DNA of 30,266 nt from Candidatus Parcubacteria bacterium (GCA_023432475.1 JAEYUN010000014.1:1-30266); one strand, 5' to 3'. Numbered from the stretch's first letter, positions 21,862-29,245 are shown. The notes: generated by a model not told the origin, from the letters alone. Translations and numbers: made by a program.

Positions 21862-23649
21862 TCAAAGAGGTGAGCTCTTTTCGGGCGATTTCGGTATTTC
21901 GCGATTAAGGTACGGCTTGAGATTCAGCAGCGTATCTTCGTCGGGTATATCACCGAGGGCTGCTACGATCTCACTTTCAGTATAGGCAAACAATTTACCG
22001 GAGAGCGAAGCTGTAGGCATACGGTCTGTTTTAATGATGCCTGCCGCTACGCTTGAGGTTTGTTCGAGGGTGAGATCTATTAAGGCGGGATGTGCTAATT
22101 TGCGGATTTGAGCATGGCGTTTGGATTGTTCGGCTTGGCGGTAAGCATTTCTTTTATCGATTGCGTGTGCCTTTTCGCTACGTTTACCTTGCTGGGCGGC
22201 AAACAACGCGTCTTGTTCGTGTAAGTCTCCCTGACTGGTGGTCTCGAAGTGAATCTTCGGGTTGGGATACAGTATACGCCCGGAGACGTAATACTCACCG
22301 CTTGGCACGTTCTGGGTGCACAAATCGTGAAAACGGCATAAACTACCGCAGGCGGCTTGATAGGCTTCAATTTGCTGATGGCTGGCTTCGCTAGGACTAC
22401 TGATTGCCGGAACCCACACCGTAGCACGACCCGCTCGACGACCAAGGATTTTTTGAGCGTTGGTTGGAGACTGGACACACGCTTCCCTCGAGTAGAGCCA
22501 GACAACGTCGCATAGATCAAGCTGGCTGATATCATGTCGGTCAGCGAAGTCATAGAAAATTTCCCGCAAAAAATCAGTCGATAGATCAAATTTTATAGCC
22601 TCCCCTCTGATGCTTGGGAAGCGTATCATCTCGGTTTCAATACTCATACGCATAACATGAAAATCAACTGGTAGCGGTATGTTCTGATAGGGCACTAAAT
22701 CATTTGTCATCATGAAATACCCCAGCATACTAGTCATTTTCTTTTGAAAACCCAAAAAGCCACCCCCCTTATGGTCATTTCTAACTCGCCTGACAAGCTC
22801 TTCGTAAGTCCCGAAATCATCAAAAATTTGGCGTGGATCGCCGTTGTAATCCGCTACGAGTCGACGCGCGTTCTCCACCCAGAATTCGGAGATTTGTTTG
22901 TGTTGAACTGGCAAATGATACTCAAGTAAAAGTCTTTCGATGTGCTTAGGGTCTAGGGTTTGACTATAACTAGGTTCAAATAGTTCAGAATGGTCTTCGT
23001 ACAGTTGGGATAAATTAATCGTCATGTCATTTGAGTCGTTGACGCCTCGCATATAGTAACAATCATGAAACCAAAATAGAGCTAATTTGCGGTTATCTTC
23101 ATCGCTTCTTTCTTCTGAACTTCTGGTGAACTCAGGTCGTCGCGGCATGTGACGCGGGTCTTGCGGTACACGAGTTGAATCTAGGTTAAACGGCCACAGT
23201 TTACGGGCATAACTGTCAAGTAAGGTGTTGAGAATGTCATCGATTCGCTTGAAATCCGGGATTACCCGGTGCTTATGGCCGTCTGCCTGCGGACGCTCCT
23301 CTTCGAGCAACTGTCTAATAGTCGACCCCTGCGGCTCACCAGCCATCCTTGCTAACGCTTCCTGAGCAGCGTATCTGACACGAAAAGTGGGACGGTGTTC
23401 GGTATGATCGCGAGGTACCGGTAAGCCGTCTAGGGCAATTTCACGGCTTTGTAATAATAAATCACGAGTCATCTCAGGCTCGTTCGTGTCTTGCAGATAA
23501 TACCACCAGTCTCTCGCCCACTCGGTACCCACACGTGCGATACCTATATCTAGGCCGTAAGTCTCGGCAATGCCGGTTGATATAGTTTCCAGCTGGTCCG
23601 TTCTGTCTATGTTGTATTGGTCGAGCGAATTTTCCCCTCTGATTTGCAT
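21862..23649 (-). CDS. Large protein with HhH-GPD DNA glycosylase-like core and Cys cluster
   Basis: 595 aa, cytoplasmic. I do not recognise a named family. The region about 280-345 reads like the helix-hairpin-helix GPD core of base-excision glycosylases: LGFQKKMTSMLGYFM (K304 at the position of the catalytic Lys of Ogg/Nth-type enzymes) followed by PLPVDFHVMRM (D329 at the position of the catalytic Asp). Downstream Cys residues C434-x3-C438-x5-C444, perhaps with C391 or C380, resemble an iron-sulphur cluster loop such as the one in EndoIII and MutY, but with different spacing. The N-terminal 270 residues and the C-terminal Ala/Gln/His-rich region are unassigned. It is divergent from the ParB-like gene. 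Start 23649 is tentative: no Shine-Dalgarno sequence and only a weak TAAATT box upstream. Confidence 0.75.
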   Translation of the reverse strand: MQIRGENSLDQYNIDRTDQLETISTGIAETYGLDIGIARVGTEWARDWWYYLQDTNEPEMTRDLLLQSREIALDGLPVPRDHTEHRPTFRVRYAAQEALARMAGEPQGSTIRQLLEEERPQADGHKHRVIPDFKRIDDILNTLLDSYARKLWPFNLDSTRVPQDPRHMPRRPEFTRSSEERSDEDNRKLALFWFHDCYYMRGVNDSNDMTINLSQLYEDHSELFEPSYSQTLDPKHIERLLLEYHLPVQHKQISEFWVENARRLVADYNGDPRQIFDDFGTYEELVRRVRNDHKGGGFLGFQKKMTSMLGYFMMTNDLVPYQNIPLPVDFHVMRMSIETEMIRFPSIRGEAIKFDLSTDFLREIFYDFADRHDISQLDLCDVVWLYSREACVQSPTNAQKILGRRAGRATVWVPAISSPSEASHQQIEAYQAACGSLCRFHDLCTQNVPSGEYYVSGRILYPNPKIHFETTSQGDLHEQDALFAAQQGKRSEKAHAIDKRNAYRQAEQSKRHAQIRKLAHPALIDLTLEQTSSVAAGIIKTDRMPTASLSGKLFAYTESEIVAALGDIPDEDTLLNLKPYLNREIPKSPEKSSPL

Positions 23650-23681
23650 GAGTACAATTTAAAGACTCCCAGCGTAATAAC

Positions 23682-23723
23682 GCAAGCATAAGTGAAACAC
23701 AGTCCCTTTACGGTCATGCTTGC
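23682..23723. promoter_or_regulatory. Spaced inverted repeat between divergent genes (possible operator)
   Basis: GCAAGCAT (23682-23689) and ATGCTTGC (23716-23723) are perfect inverted 8-mers separated by 26 nt (centres 34 bp apart, about three helical turns). They sit midway between the glycosylase-like and ParB-like genes, where a shared regulator site would be expected. Confidence 0.4.
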
Positions 23724-23741
23724 AACCAACCGGGCGGCCTG

Positions 23742-23747
23742 TATTAT
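23742..23747 (+). promoter_or_regulatory. -10 box of the ParB-like gene
   Basis: TATTAT directly preceded by TG, 9 nt before ATG 23757. It argues for that ATG rather than the in-frame TTG at 23751. Confidence 0.5.
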
Positions 23748-23756
23748 AGGTTGTAT

Positions 23757-24956
23757 ATGAGTGAGCGAGGGGGCGCTGGGGACGGCGCGAATAAATTAGC
23801 TGAACAGTCTGATAATAATCGGCCAATGGCTGAGTTCGGGCCGGTTAGGTTATCTAAAGTACCGTTAAGCGGTATTAATGTCTTGCGGCAAATCCGGACT
23901 CATTTTGACTCCGAAGCGATCGAGAGACTGGAAGCGTCGATCAAATTCAAAGATCAAAAAGACGGTATTATGCGCTATGACTTGATTGAGCCACCGTCCG
24001 TCGCTCTGTTAAATGATGCCGAGGCTGAAAGTTACTTGGGAGACCTAAATGAAGCCTGGGGAACGGACTATACCTTAGATGATTTAGTGCGCTGTAACCC
24101 GGACGGCAACGGCCGAGATATTATGATACTTATTGCTGGCGAACAACGCGGCATGGCTATCCGCCGCAAGATTGAAAACGATGGTTTGTCGCCTGACTCA
24201 CTGGTTATGACGTCTCTCGAAGAAGGCGTTGGTTTTTTAGAGGCTTTTCCGCGACAGTTTATTGAAAATAACGCCCGGACTAACCCATCTCCGCAAGATG
24301 AAGCACACGCCATACGCGTTTACTACGATTTAATGCAGGACAAAGTCAAAACAGATAACTCCGAGGCCGTCTATACTAAAGCGGCCTGTGCCCGGGCCTT
24401 CGGCATTCGCGAAGAAAAGGTGCGCGACGCCGTTGTTTTCACCGATTATCCTCTGTCGATGCAGCAAATGGTAGACCGCTATCCTTATTCGACAATAGTT
24501 GAAGCTAAGGAAATTTTTGAACTATATGCAGAATACTACGAAGGGTTAGATGACGGCGGACCTTATTATTCTGCTGATGGTTCAATGCATATCGGCAGTG
24601 CTGTTGACGTAGCCGTGTACGAGGTTGAGACCTGTATACTACGCCTCAAAGCGGAGCGGTTGAGGCGGCGAACTAATCCGAACGGTGCCCGTAGAGATAT
24701 GAGTCTAAAAAACCAGGCGGAGGCAATCCGAGCTAGTTTTAAACAGGAAGAGCTGGGTGAATTTCAAGTTGGCCTAAATGGCTTAGATGTTCCAACTGAC
24801 TACTTGGGTCGTCGCCTGGAGGCGAATGAGAACTTGTTCAGCGCCGCCCTTGAGGCAGTGGCCCTTCTCGACAGGCTTAATGGGTTGAATAAGTCCATGA
24901 AGTACCGACTTGGCCGCTACAGTACCGTGACTAATGTCACTGTCGAGCCACTTTAA
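23757..24956 (+). CDS. ParB/Spo0J-like domain protein (stand-alone)
   Basis: 399 aa. Residues about 30-190 match the ParB N-terminal fold: VRLSKVPLSGINVLRQIRTHFDSEAIERLEASI, then ILIAGEQRGMAI (128-135, equivalent of the G-E-R-R box) and FIENNARTNPSPQDEAHAI (168-186, equivalent of E-N-x-x-R-x-x-x-x-P-x-E-x-A). A helix-turn-helix-like segment follows (YTKAACARAFGIREEKVRDAVV, about 206-227). An insert of about 50 residues interrupts the ParB core (70-120). No ParA gene is adjacent, so chromosome partition is unlikely; other ParB-fold proteins act as nucleases, CTPases or parts of DNA-modification systems. It faces the HhH-GPD-like gene across a 107-bp gap. Confidence 0.82.
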   Translation: MSERGGAGDGANKLAEQSDNNRPMAEFGPVRLSKVPLSGINVLRQIRTHFDSEAIERLEASIKFKDQKDGIMRYDLIEPPSVALLNDAEAESYLGDLNEAWGTDYTLDDLVRCNPDGNGRDIMILIAGEQRGMAIRRKIENDGLSPDSLVMTSLEEGVGFLEAFPRQFIENNARTNPSPQDEAHAIRVYYDLMQDKVKTDNSEAVYTKAACARAFGIREEKVRDAVVFTDYPLSMQQMVDRYPYSTIVEAKEIFELYAEYYEGLDDGGPYYSADGSMHIGSAVDVAVYEVETCILRLKAERLRRRTNPNGARRDMSLKNQAEAIRASFKQEELGEFQVGLNGLDVPTDYLGRRLEANENLFSAALEAVALLDRLNGLNKSMKYRLGRYSTVTNVTVEPL

Positions 24957-24975
24957 ATTATCTAAGGCACTCTCA

Positions 24976-25521
24976 CTACAATATCCCGCCAAGTGTTCGC
25001 CGTAATAGTATCATTTCATTTAGCTTGATAAGATTCAGTTGCTCAATGGCTTCGAGCACGCGTACGACATTGGTTTGGGCATGTTTCTTAAGAGCTAGCT
25101 CCGCTTTTCTGGTTATTTGTTCGACAACTTTTTCATCGTCACTTATTAGGCTTAAGTAAGACATAGTCAAATCACTTGCTATGTCGTTGGCTTTATCTCT
25201 AACGGCATCAATATGGATTAGTGTTTCGAGTACGTAGTTACCAGTACGGCCACTTTTAAGAAGAGTTTCTTGATAGGCATTGAGTTCTTGTACATTTGGG
25301 ATAATTCTCAGCTGCTCGAGAAGCGCGAAGGCCCTCCATAGAGCTGGATCATCAAGAAATAAGGTATTGCCCGGGTCGGCTTCATTGCTGGCGTGGTTTA
25401 GGGCGATATCAAGTACGGCTTCTTCAGGCATGTTATGGCCGTGCAAATCATGTAGCCGCAACACCTCAGCTGTCACTGGGCTTTCGGGTGGTGGGATATC
25501 TACCTCCCCTGGGTGCGCCAT
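24976..25521 (-). CDS. Unknown 181-aa soluble helical protein
   Basis: 181 aa, predicted cytoplasmic and mostly helical (for example AVLDIALNHASNEA, ALWRAFALLEQLRII, KVVEQITRKAELALKKHAQTNVVRVLEAIEQLNLIKLNEMILLRR). There are no Cys and no recognisable motifs. I do not recognise the family. A TGT-TATACT box lies 7 nt before its ATG, so it is an independent leaderless transcript. It converges on the ParB-like gene with a 19-nt gap. Confidence 0.75.
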   Translation of the reverse strand: MAHPGEVDIPPPESPVTAEVLRLHDLHGHNMPEEAVLDIALNHASNEADPGNTLFLDDPALWRAFALLEQLRIIPNVQELNAYQETLLKSGRTGNYVLETLIHIDAVRDKANDIASDLTMSYLSLISDDEKVVEQITRKAELALKKHAQTNVVRVLEAIEQLNLIKLNEMILLRRTLGGIL

Positions 25522-25528
25522 ATCAACA

Positions 25529-25537
25529 AGTATAACA
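25529..25537 (-). promoter_or_regulatory. Extended -10 promoter of the 181-aa gene
   Basis: The minus strand reads TGT TATACT, 7 nt before ATG 25521. The site lies just past the stop of the preceding peptidase gene. Confidence 0.65.
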
Positions 25538-25542
25538 ATATT

Positions 25543-27450
25543 CTATAAATTAACCATTTTCCACAAGGCTGTTAGCTGGGGACTAAGGTAATTGCCGCGG
25601 TGACTTGGTAGTTCGACTAATATAGCCGGACGCCCTAATTTCTCGGCTATCCAGTCTTCGTACTGTCCACTGAACCCATAACCCATAACATCTTCGGCTC
25701 TGTTGCCGAACATCGTACCGTATCCGACAGTCGAAGCATATAGGCTGCCGATAGCTCGCGAATCACCGTAATCGTTGGCTCCGACGAGCCGACCTTGGGC
25801 GTGAAATGATATCTCGACACGCGGTTTTAGTTGGGCGGTTAAATTGGCCAGGGCTCGAGTCTCCGGTTCTGACATGGGCGCCGTTCCCCCACCTCCCGCC
25901 ATCGTGCCTGAAGATGTTTCGATGTCGGTTTTCCAGTCGGCAGTTGCAAAATTACGTGCCAGGTTTACGTTGTTAGCGTTATACCGGCTGCCCACGGCGA
26001 TGCCGTCAGGGTTGGTGTTTGGAACGATTACGACTTGTTTTCCGCCCGGTATTTTAGGTGCAGTACTGTCGAGATGGCTAGCCCAAGCTTGCATAGTTGT
26101 AGTACTGCTCGGTTCGCTACCATGCATACCCCCCGTAAATAGGATGGTTGTTCCGCCATTGCCATAGTAGTAAGCGACGATGGGCCGGCCCCTGACTGAA
26201 TAACCTATGACGCTAGTCGCTCGGCAATTTACTCTTGAGGTGTAACTCCAGTTATCTTTTGATTCCAAGTCGTTAACGCCACTCTTCAGACCTTTATCTA
26301 TAGTGAGGGTAAAAGCTGTACAACGGGCGGCGTTCGAGAGCTTAAAGACCACTTGATTGTCGTGTCGGCTTAAACTAGCCGCAAGGCCGCTAATTCGAGC
26401 ATATTTTGTTATATCAACATTTTCGTCTATGGGTTGATCGAAAGTCACGACGACGTGCGCATTCGGGTCAACTCCGGAAGTGCCGACCGATACGGCGCTG
26501 ACTTTAGGCCCTCCCGAGGTAGTGAAATCGACTACATGAGGGTCAATGAGCGTACTGCCATCAACCGCCTCTACCGAGTCTAAGTTAAGCCGAAAATTCT
26601 TCTCGCGAGCCAAGTCGGCTTTTATGGCGACCTTTATAGTGGTGTCGCTAGTAGTTGTTTCGGTTTCTATAGCTGCATCGTTACCTTCGTAAGACTGGAC
26701 TAGTTTAGCGCTAGCATTCACCACCGGTTTATCAGTTTTAAATAATATTTCGGTAGGTTTGACGTAAATAATGTCGCCTGATTTTACGGAAGCTTCAGTT
26801 AAGGTTACCGCCGGCAATATAGCCACCTGCTGTTTGGCTATGATGCCTACTTCTTGATCTTCGAACGTCCGAATTAACTCAAACGCATATTCATTACCTT
26901 GTTTAAGAGCTAAGTCGTCTATGCCGCAGGCTAGGGTTTTTCCGTTGGCGTCACATGTCTGGGTCTTGTCTCCCACCTTGACGCGGTAGGTGAAAACGTG
27001 GTCGGCTTGGTTGATTGTATATACTAAAGGCTTAGTTATAGCTAAGGTATGCCTAAGGGCATTCTGAGCCATAACCTCAGGGGGCTCGGCGGAGCTTAGT
27101 GTAAAACGCGAACCAAGTAGTTTTATTCCCCAGGGCGAGCTGACAACCTTGGCAGTTTCTTTTCCAGGAGCCTTAGTGGGCTCAAAGCAAGTTTTCGTTG
27201 ACACGACGTTTTTGATACCGCCCTTATAGACGACTTCATAGCTTGAGTGATCGTCCGTTTTGTAAACGCTAGGCATGAGAGTTAGTTTGTTTATGCACGT
27301 TTCGCCGGCAAAGGAGAATTCGACAGGGCGTGGTGCTACTAGTAAAAAAGCATAAACGGCAGCCGTGACGACTGCCGTTCCACCAACTATCTTTTCTATG
27401 GGGGCGGTGTGTATTTTTTTAGCCAGTAACTTTAGTCTCTGACGTAACAT
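25543..27450 (-). CDS. Membrane-anchored M14-family zinc carboxypeptidase with Ig-like domains
   Basis: 635 aa. N-terminal membrane segment at about 21-39, then an outer region (45-310) with paired Cys and beta-rich stretches, a Big_5-like Ig domain (about 314-410, SAVSVGTSGVDPNAHVVVTFDQPIDENVD), and a C-terminal M14 peptidase domain. Zinc ligands H443 and E446 (GGMHGSEPS) and H550 (ISFHAQG) are present, with NPDG (480-483), R499 (NLARNF) for substrate carboxylate binding and E613 (LVELPS) as general acid/base, so it looks active. M14 enzymes of this type trim peptides from peptidoglycan stems or other substrates outside the cell. The gene has its own TGT-TATAAT promoter. Confidence 0.92.
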   Translation of the reverse strand: MLRQRLKLLAKKIHTAPIEKIVGGTAVVTAAVYAFLLVAPRPVEFSFAGETCINKLTLMPSVYKTDDHSSYEVVYKGGIKNVVSTKTCFEPTKAPGKETAKVVSSPWGIKLLGSRFTLSSAEPPEVMAQNALRHTLAITKPLVYTINQADHVFTYRVKVGDKTQTCDANGKTLACGIDDLALKQGNEYAFELIRTFEDQEVGIIAKQQVAILPAVTLTEASVKSGDIIYVKPTEILFKTDKPVVNASAKLVQSYEGNDAAIETETTTSDTTIKVAIKADLAREKNFRLNLDSVEAVDGSTLIDPHVVDFTTSGGPKVSAVSVGTSGVDPNAHVVVTFDQPIDENVDITKYARISGLAASLSRHDNQVVFKLSNAARCTAFTLTIDKGLKSGVNDLESKDNWSYTSRVNCRATSVIGYSVRGRPIVAYYYGNGGTTILFTGGMHGSEPSSTTTMQAWASHLDSTAPKIPGGKQVVIVPNTNPDGIAVGSRYNANNVNLARNFATADWKTDIETSSGTMAGGGGTAPMSEPETRALANLTAQLKPRVEISFHAQGRLVGANDYGDSRAIGSLYASTVGYGTMFGNRAEDVMGYGFSGQYEDWIAEKLGRPAILVELPSHRGNYLSPQLTALWKMVNL

Positions 27451-27460
27451 TACCGTGAAA

Positions 27461-27469
27461 ATTATAACA
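27461..27469 (-). promoter_or_regulatory. Extended -10 promoter of the M14 peptidase gene
   Basis: The minus strand reads TGT TATAAT, 10 nt before ATG 27450. It is the best extended -10 match of the window. Confidence 0.7.
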
Positions 27470-27475
27470 TAATAC

Positions 27476-28054
27476 TCATGCTTGAGCGAGGCGAGCCTTC
27501 CTGAGTAGGCCTGTCCAGTCGTGCAGCTGACTCAGGGTATACTCGAGGGATTTTTGATGTTTTTCAGCTGGTACAAACTGGCCATTCTCGTTCAAATGAT
27601 CAAATATAAGTATATTAGTCGAGGCACTGACTATGGGGTGCATGTGAATTTGTAACAGGACATTATTGAGTTGTTCTATACTACGCGCCGCGCCCATTAC
27701 CCCGTAACCAACGTATGCGACCGGTTTTTTTGCCCACTCGGCATAGACAGTGTCGATAGCATTTTTTAGACTTGCAGGATATCCGTGGTTGTACTCGGGA
27801 GTGATTATCAAGAAGCCGTCCTGAGCAGCCACCTGAGCCGCCCATGCTTTCGTACTTTCCATGGTGTAGTGACCAGCTGACGGCGTCTCCGGCTCGTTTA
27901 AGAAAGGTAGATTTATTTCTGCCAGGTCCAAATAAGTATACTCGGCTTTCTCGTCTTGGTCGGTTGATAATTTAACCCAATCGGCGATTTGCTTGCCGTT
28001 ACGTGTTGGTCTTGTACTAGCGACGATAACACCGATTTTAAACTTTTCTTCCAT
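27476..28054 (-). CDS. NADPH-dependent FMN reductase (flavodoxin-like)
   Basis: 192 aa. VIVASTRPTRNGKQIADW at the start forms the FMN phosphate loop, and ITPEYNHGYPASLKNAID (about 98-115) is the hallmark of NADPH-dependent FMN and quinone reductases. It probably reduces flavins, quinones or similar electrophiles in the cytoplasm. Unlike most genes here it has a clear GAGGAGGA Shine-Dalgarno site 4 nt before the ATG and a leader of about 110 nt. It is divergent from an HxlR regulator and a matching operator covers its -10, so it is very probably the regulator's target. Confidence 0.93.
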   Translation of the reverse strand: MEEKFKIGVIVASTRPTRNGKQIADWVKLSTDQDEKAEYTYLDLAEINLPFLNEPETPSAGHYTMESTKAWAAQVAAQDGFLIITPEYNHGYPASLKNAIDTVYAEWAKKPVAYVGYGVMGAARSIEQLNNVLLQIHMHPIVSASTNILIFDHLNENGQFVPAEKHQKSLEYTLSQLHDWTGLLRKARLAQA

Positions 28055-28166
28055 AAGTCCTCCTCACTTTTATTATTGTTTAGTTGTGGCAGATGTCAAA
28101 AACTAAAGTTTACGTTCATGATCGCGTTAACCATTGTTTTTAAAAATCCGCTTCCCATGGTTGAGA

Positions 28167-28181
28167 CTATACAATGTATAG
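28167..28181. promoter_or_regulatory. Operator 1, perfect palindrome overlapping the reductase -10
   Basis: CTATACAATGTATAG is a perfect inverted repeat (7+1+7). On the minus strand it contains the TATACA of an extended -10 (TGC TATACA, 28183-28175) for the FMN reductase gene. A bound repressor would block the promoter directly. Confidence 0.75.
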
Positions 28182-28214
28182 CAACTCTACATAACTGTCA
28201 GTATAGTCGAGTCA

Positions 28215-28229
28215 CTATACAATGTAAAG
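28215..28229. promoter_or_regulatory. Operator 2, near-identical site upstream of hxlR
   Basis: CTATACAATGTAAAG matches operator 1 at 13 of 15 positions, with centre 48 bp away. It covers the -35 region of a plus-strand extended -10 (TGT TAATAT, 28236-28244) that would drive hxlR, suggesting autoregulation. Confidence 0.65.
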
Positions 28230-28235
28230 CGGCTG

Positions 28236-28244
28236 TGTTAATAT
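28236..28244 (+). promoter_or_regulatory. Extended -10 promoter of hxlR
   Basis: TGT TAATAT, giving a leader of about 45 nt with an AAAGGAAG Shine-Dalgarno site before ATG 28297. Its -35 region is overlapped by operator 2. Confidence 0.5.
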
Positions 28245-28296
28245 TCTTAGTAGTAAAACACCGTTCTACTGGCTAAATAAGTAAAAGGAAGACGAC

Positions 28297-28671
28297 ATGG
28301 CCCTAAAACAGTCCCGCACCGCTGCCATAGCAGAAAAAACAGTTGAATGCGAAAGGGTTCCAGGGTGTATTGCCCTGGCGCTTGAAGTATTAGGCGACAA
28401 ATGGTCTCCCCTACTGCTCAAAGAACTAGCAGAGAATGGTTCGCTTAAATTCTCCGAACTGAGCGCCGCTTTTCCTCGTCTGTCGCCGCGTACTCTAAGT
28501 CAACGACTGCATGCGCTGGTGGATGATGACATCGTCCTAAAAGCTCCCTATTCGCTCCATCCGCTTCGTTTCGACTACAGACTCAGCGTCAAGGGTGGTG
28601 ATTTGATAACCATTTTACGAGCCATGGCCGACTGGGGTGAAAAGTATTCACCTTCGCGTAAATTAACATAA
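28297..28671 (+). CDS. HxlR-family transcriptional regulator
   Basis: 124 aa. A winged helix-turn-helix of the HxlR type: GCIALALEVLGDKWSPLLLKEL (23-44), SLKFSELSAAFPRLSPRTLSQRLHALVDDDIVLK recognition region, and a wing ending YRLSVKGGDLITIL. C24 lies at the position of the conserved N-terminal Cys used for redox sensing in HxlR members such as YodB and HypR, with a second Cys at C18. It is divergent from an FMN reductase, with two palindromic operators between, so it is likely a redox- or electrophile-responsive repressor of that gene and of itself (inference). Confidence 0.93.
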   Translation: MALKQSRTAAIAEKTVECERVPGCIALALEVLGDKWSPLLLKELAENGSLKFSELSAAFPRLSPRTLSQRLHALVDDDIVLKAPYSLHPLRFDYRLSVKGGDLITILRAMADWGEKYSPSRKLT

Positions 28672-28673
28672 TA

Positions 28674-28682
28674 TGATATAAT
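28674..28682 (+). promoter_or_regulatory. Extended -10 promoter of the zinc-ribbon two-gene unit
   Basis: TGA TATAAT starts 3 nt after the hxlR stop. The transcript would begin near 28689, giving a leader of about 34 nt. That leader contains a small hairpin TTCCT-CTCT-AGGAA (28696-28709) that covers part of the Shine-Dalgarno region. Confidence 0.6.
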
Positions 28683-28722
28683 AATACAGTCTTTTTTCCT
28701 CTCTAGGAAGGATGAAGTAACT

Positions 28723-28863
28723 ATGTCACGTTCTAAAAAGAAGAGTGACGACGCCCCAAAGAGCGACGACCGTCATTGCCGCGCGTGCGGTATGCAGTTG
28801 CCGATGTTCAAGCAGTGTGTCAACCCTGCCTGTTCTCTTTACAAGAAGCCTCAAGCAGGCTGA
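28723..28863 (+). CDS. Small zinc-ribbon protein, 46 aa
   Basis: ATG 28723, stop TGA 28861-28863. The basic and acidic start (MSRSKKKSDDAPKSDD) is followed by H-C-x2-C (HCRAC, C19 and C22) and C-x4-C (CVNPAC), a compact four-Cys zinc ribbon, then a basic tail. I do not recognise a named family. The leader has AGGAAGGA upstream and, oddly, a two-codon ATG-AAG-TAA (28712-28720) just before the true start. C-ending codons dominate, unlike the neighbours. The next gene's ATG lies one base after this stop, so the two are translationally coupled and end together at a strong terminator. Confidence 0.75.
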   Translation: MSRSKKKSDDAPKSDDRHCRACGMQLPMFKQCVNPACSLYKKPQAG

Positions 28864-28864
28864 T

Positions 28865-29188
28865 ATGAATCCAATCATTAAGTCCGAATGGCTAACAAAG
28901 GAAATGTACCTCCGTCTGTTCATTGGTGAGAACTCGCGGGCTGCCCAGCGGTCCTGGGCTTTCCTGTTACGTTACGGATTAAGTTACGGTATTGACATCG
29001 TAACTGAGTCCGGACGTGAGTGGGAATCACGGTTCGCCAACATAGACAAACTGCAAGCACGCGCCAAAGTCAGAGTCGCTTCTTTGACAAACGGTATCGA
29101 TCGGCTGATCGATGCCGTACCCTATGGCTTGGGCGATGCGACTCGCCGGCACTTGCGTGCACTCCAGAAGGCTGTCCACACGCCTTAA
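28865..29188 (+). CDS. Unknown 107-aa protein coupled to the zinc-ribbon gene
   Basis: ATG 28865 is separated from the upstream stop by one base (TGATATG), which fixes this start over longer forms reading through the zinc-ribbon gene. The protein is soluble, basic and probably helical (KSEWLTKEMYLRLFIGENSR, RSWAFLLRYGLSYGID, DATRRHLRALQKAVHTP). I recognise no domain. Codon use resembles the zinc-ribbon gene. The stop codon is followed immediately by a terminator, so the pair is a self-contained two-gene unit. Confidence 0.75.
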   Translation: MNPIIKSEWLTKEMYLRLFIGENSRAAQRSWAFLLRYGLSYGIDIVTESGREWESRFANIDKLQARAKVRVASLTNGIDRLIDAVPYGLGDATRRHLRALQKAVHTP

Positions 29189-29238
29189 CCCCGTTTTGCT
29201 CCTTCTAGTGAAGGTCCTCTGAACGGGGCCTTCTTTTT
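29189..29238 (+). terminator. Intrinsic terminator of the two-gene unit
   Basis: An outer stem CCCCGTT (29189-29195) / AACGGGG (29222-29228) encloses an inner CCTTC-TAGT-GAAGG hairpin. A T-rich tail (TTCTTTTT) follows. It starts directly after the stop codon at 29188. Confidence 0.85.
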
Positions 29239-29245
29239 ATAAGGG

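Noticed and set aside
21848..21874. AAAGAG-CTCTTT hairpin near the 3' end of the 595-aa gene as terminator
   Set aside because: The stem is only 6 bp, overlaps the coding end and has no T-run; too weak to list.
23757..24956. Chromosome-partitioning ParB near the replication origin
   Set aside because: There is no parA, parS-like site, dnaA or origin feature nearby, and the core has a large insert. A stand-alone ParB-fold role is more likely.
28674..28863. Recoded TGA (Gly) as in Gracilibacteria, which would extend the zinc-ribbon gene
   Set aside because: TGA ends several genes cleanly here, directly followed by a coupled ATG or a terminator, and no long gene contains an in-frame TGA.
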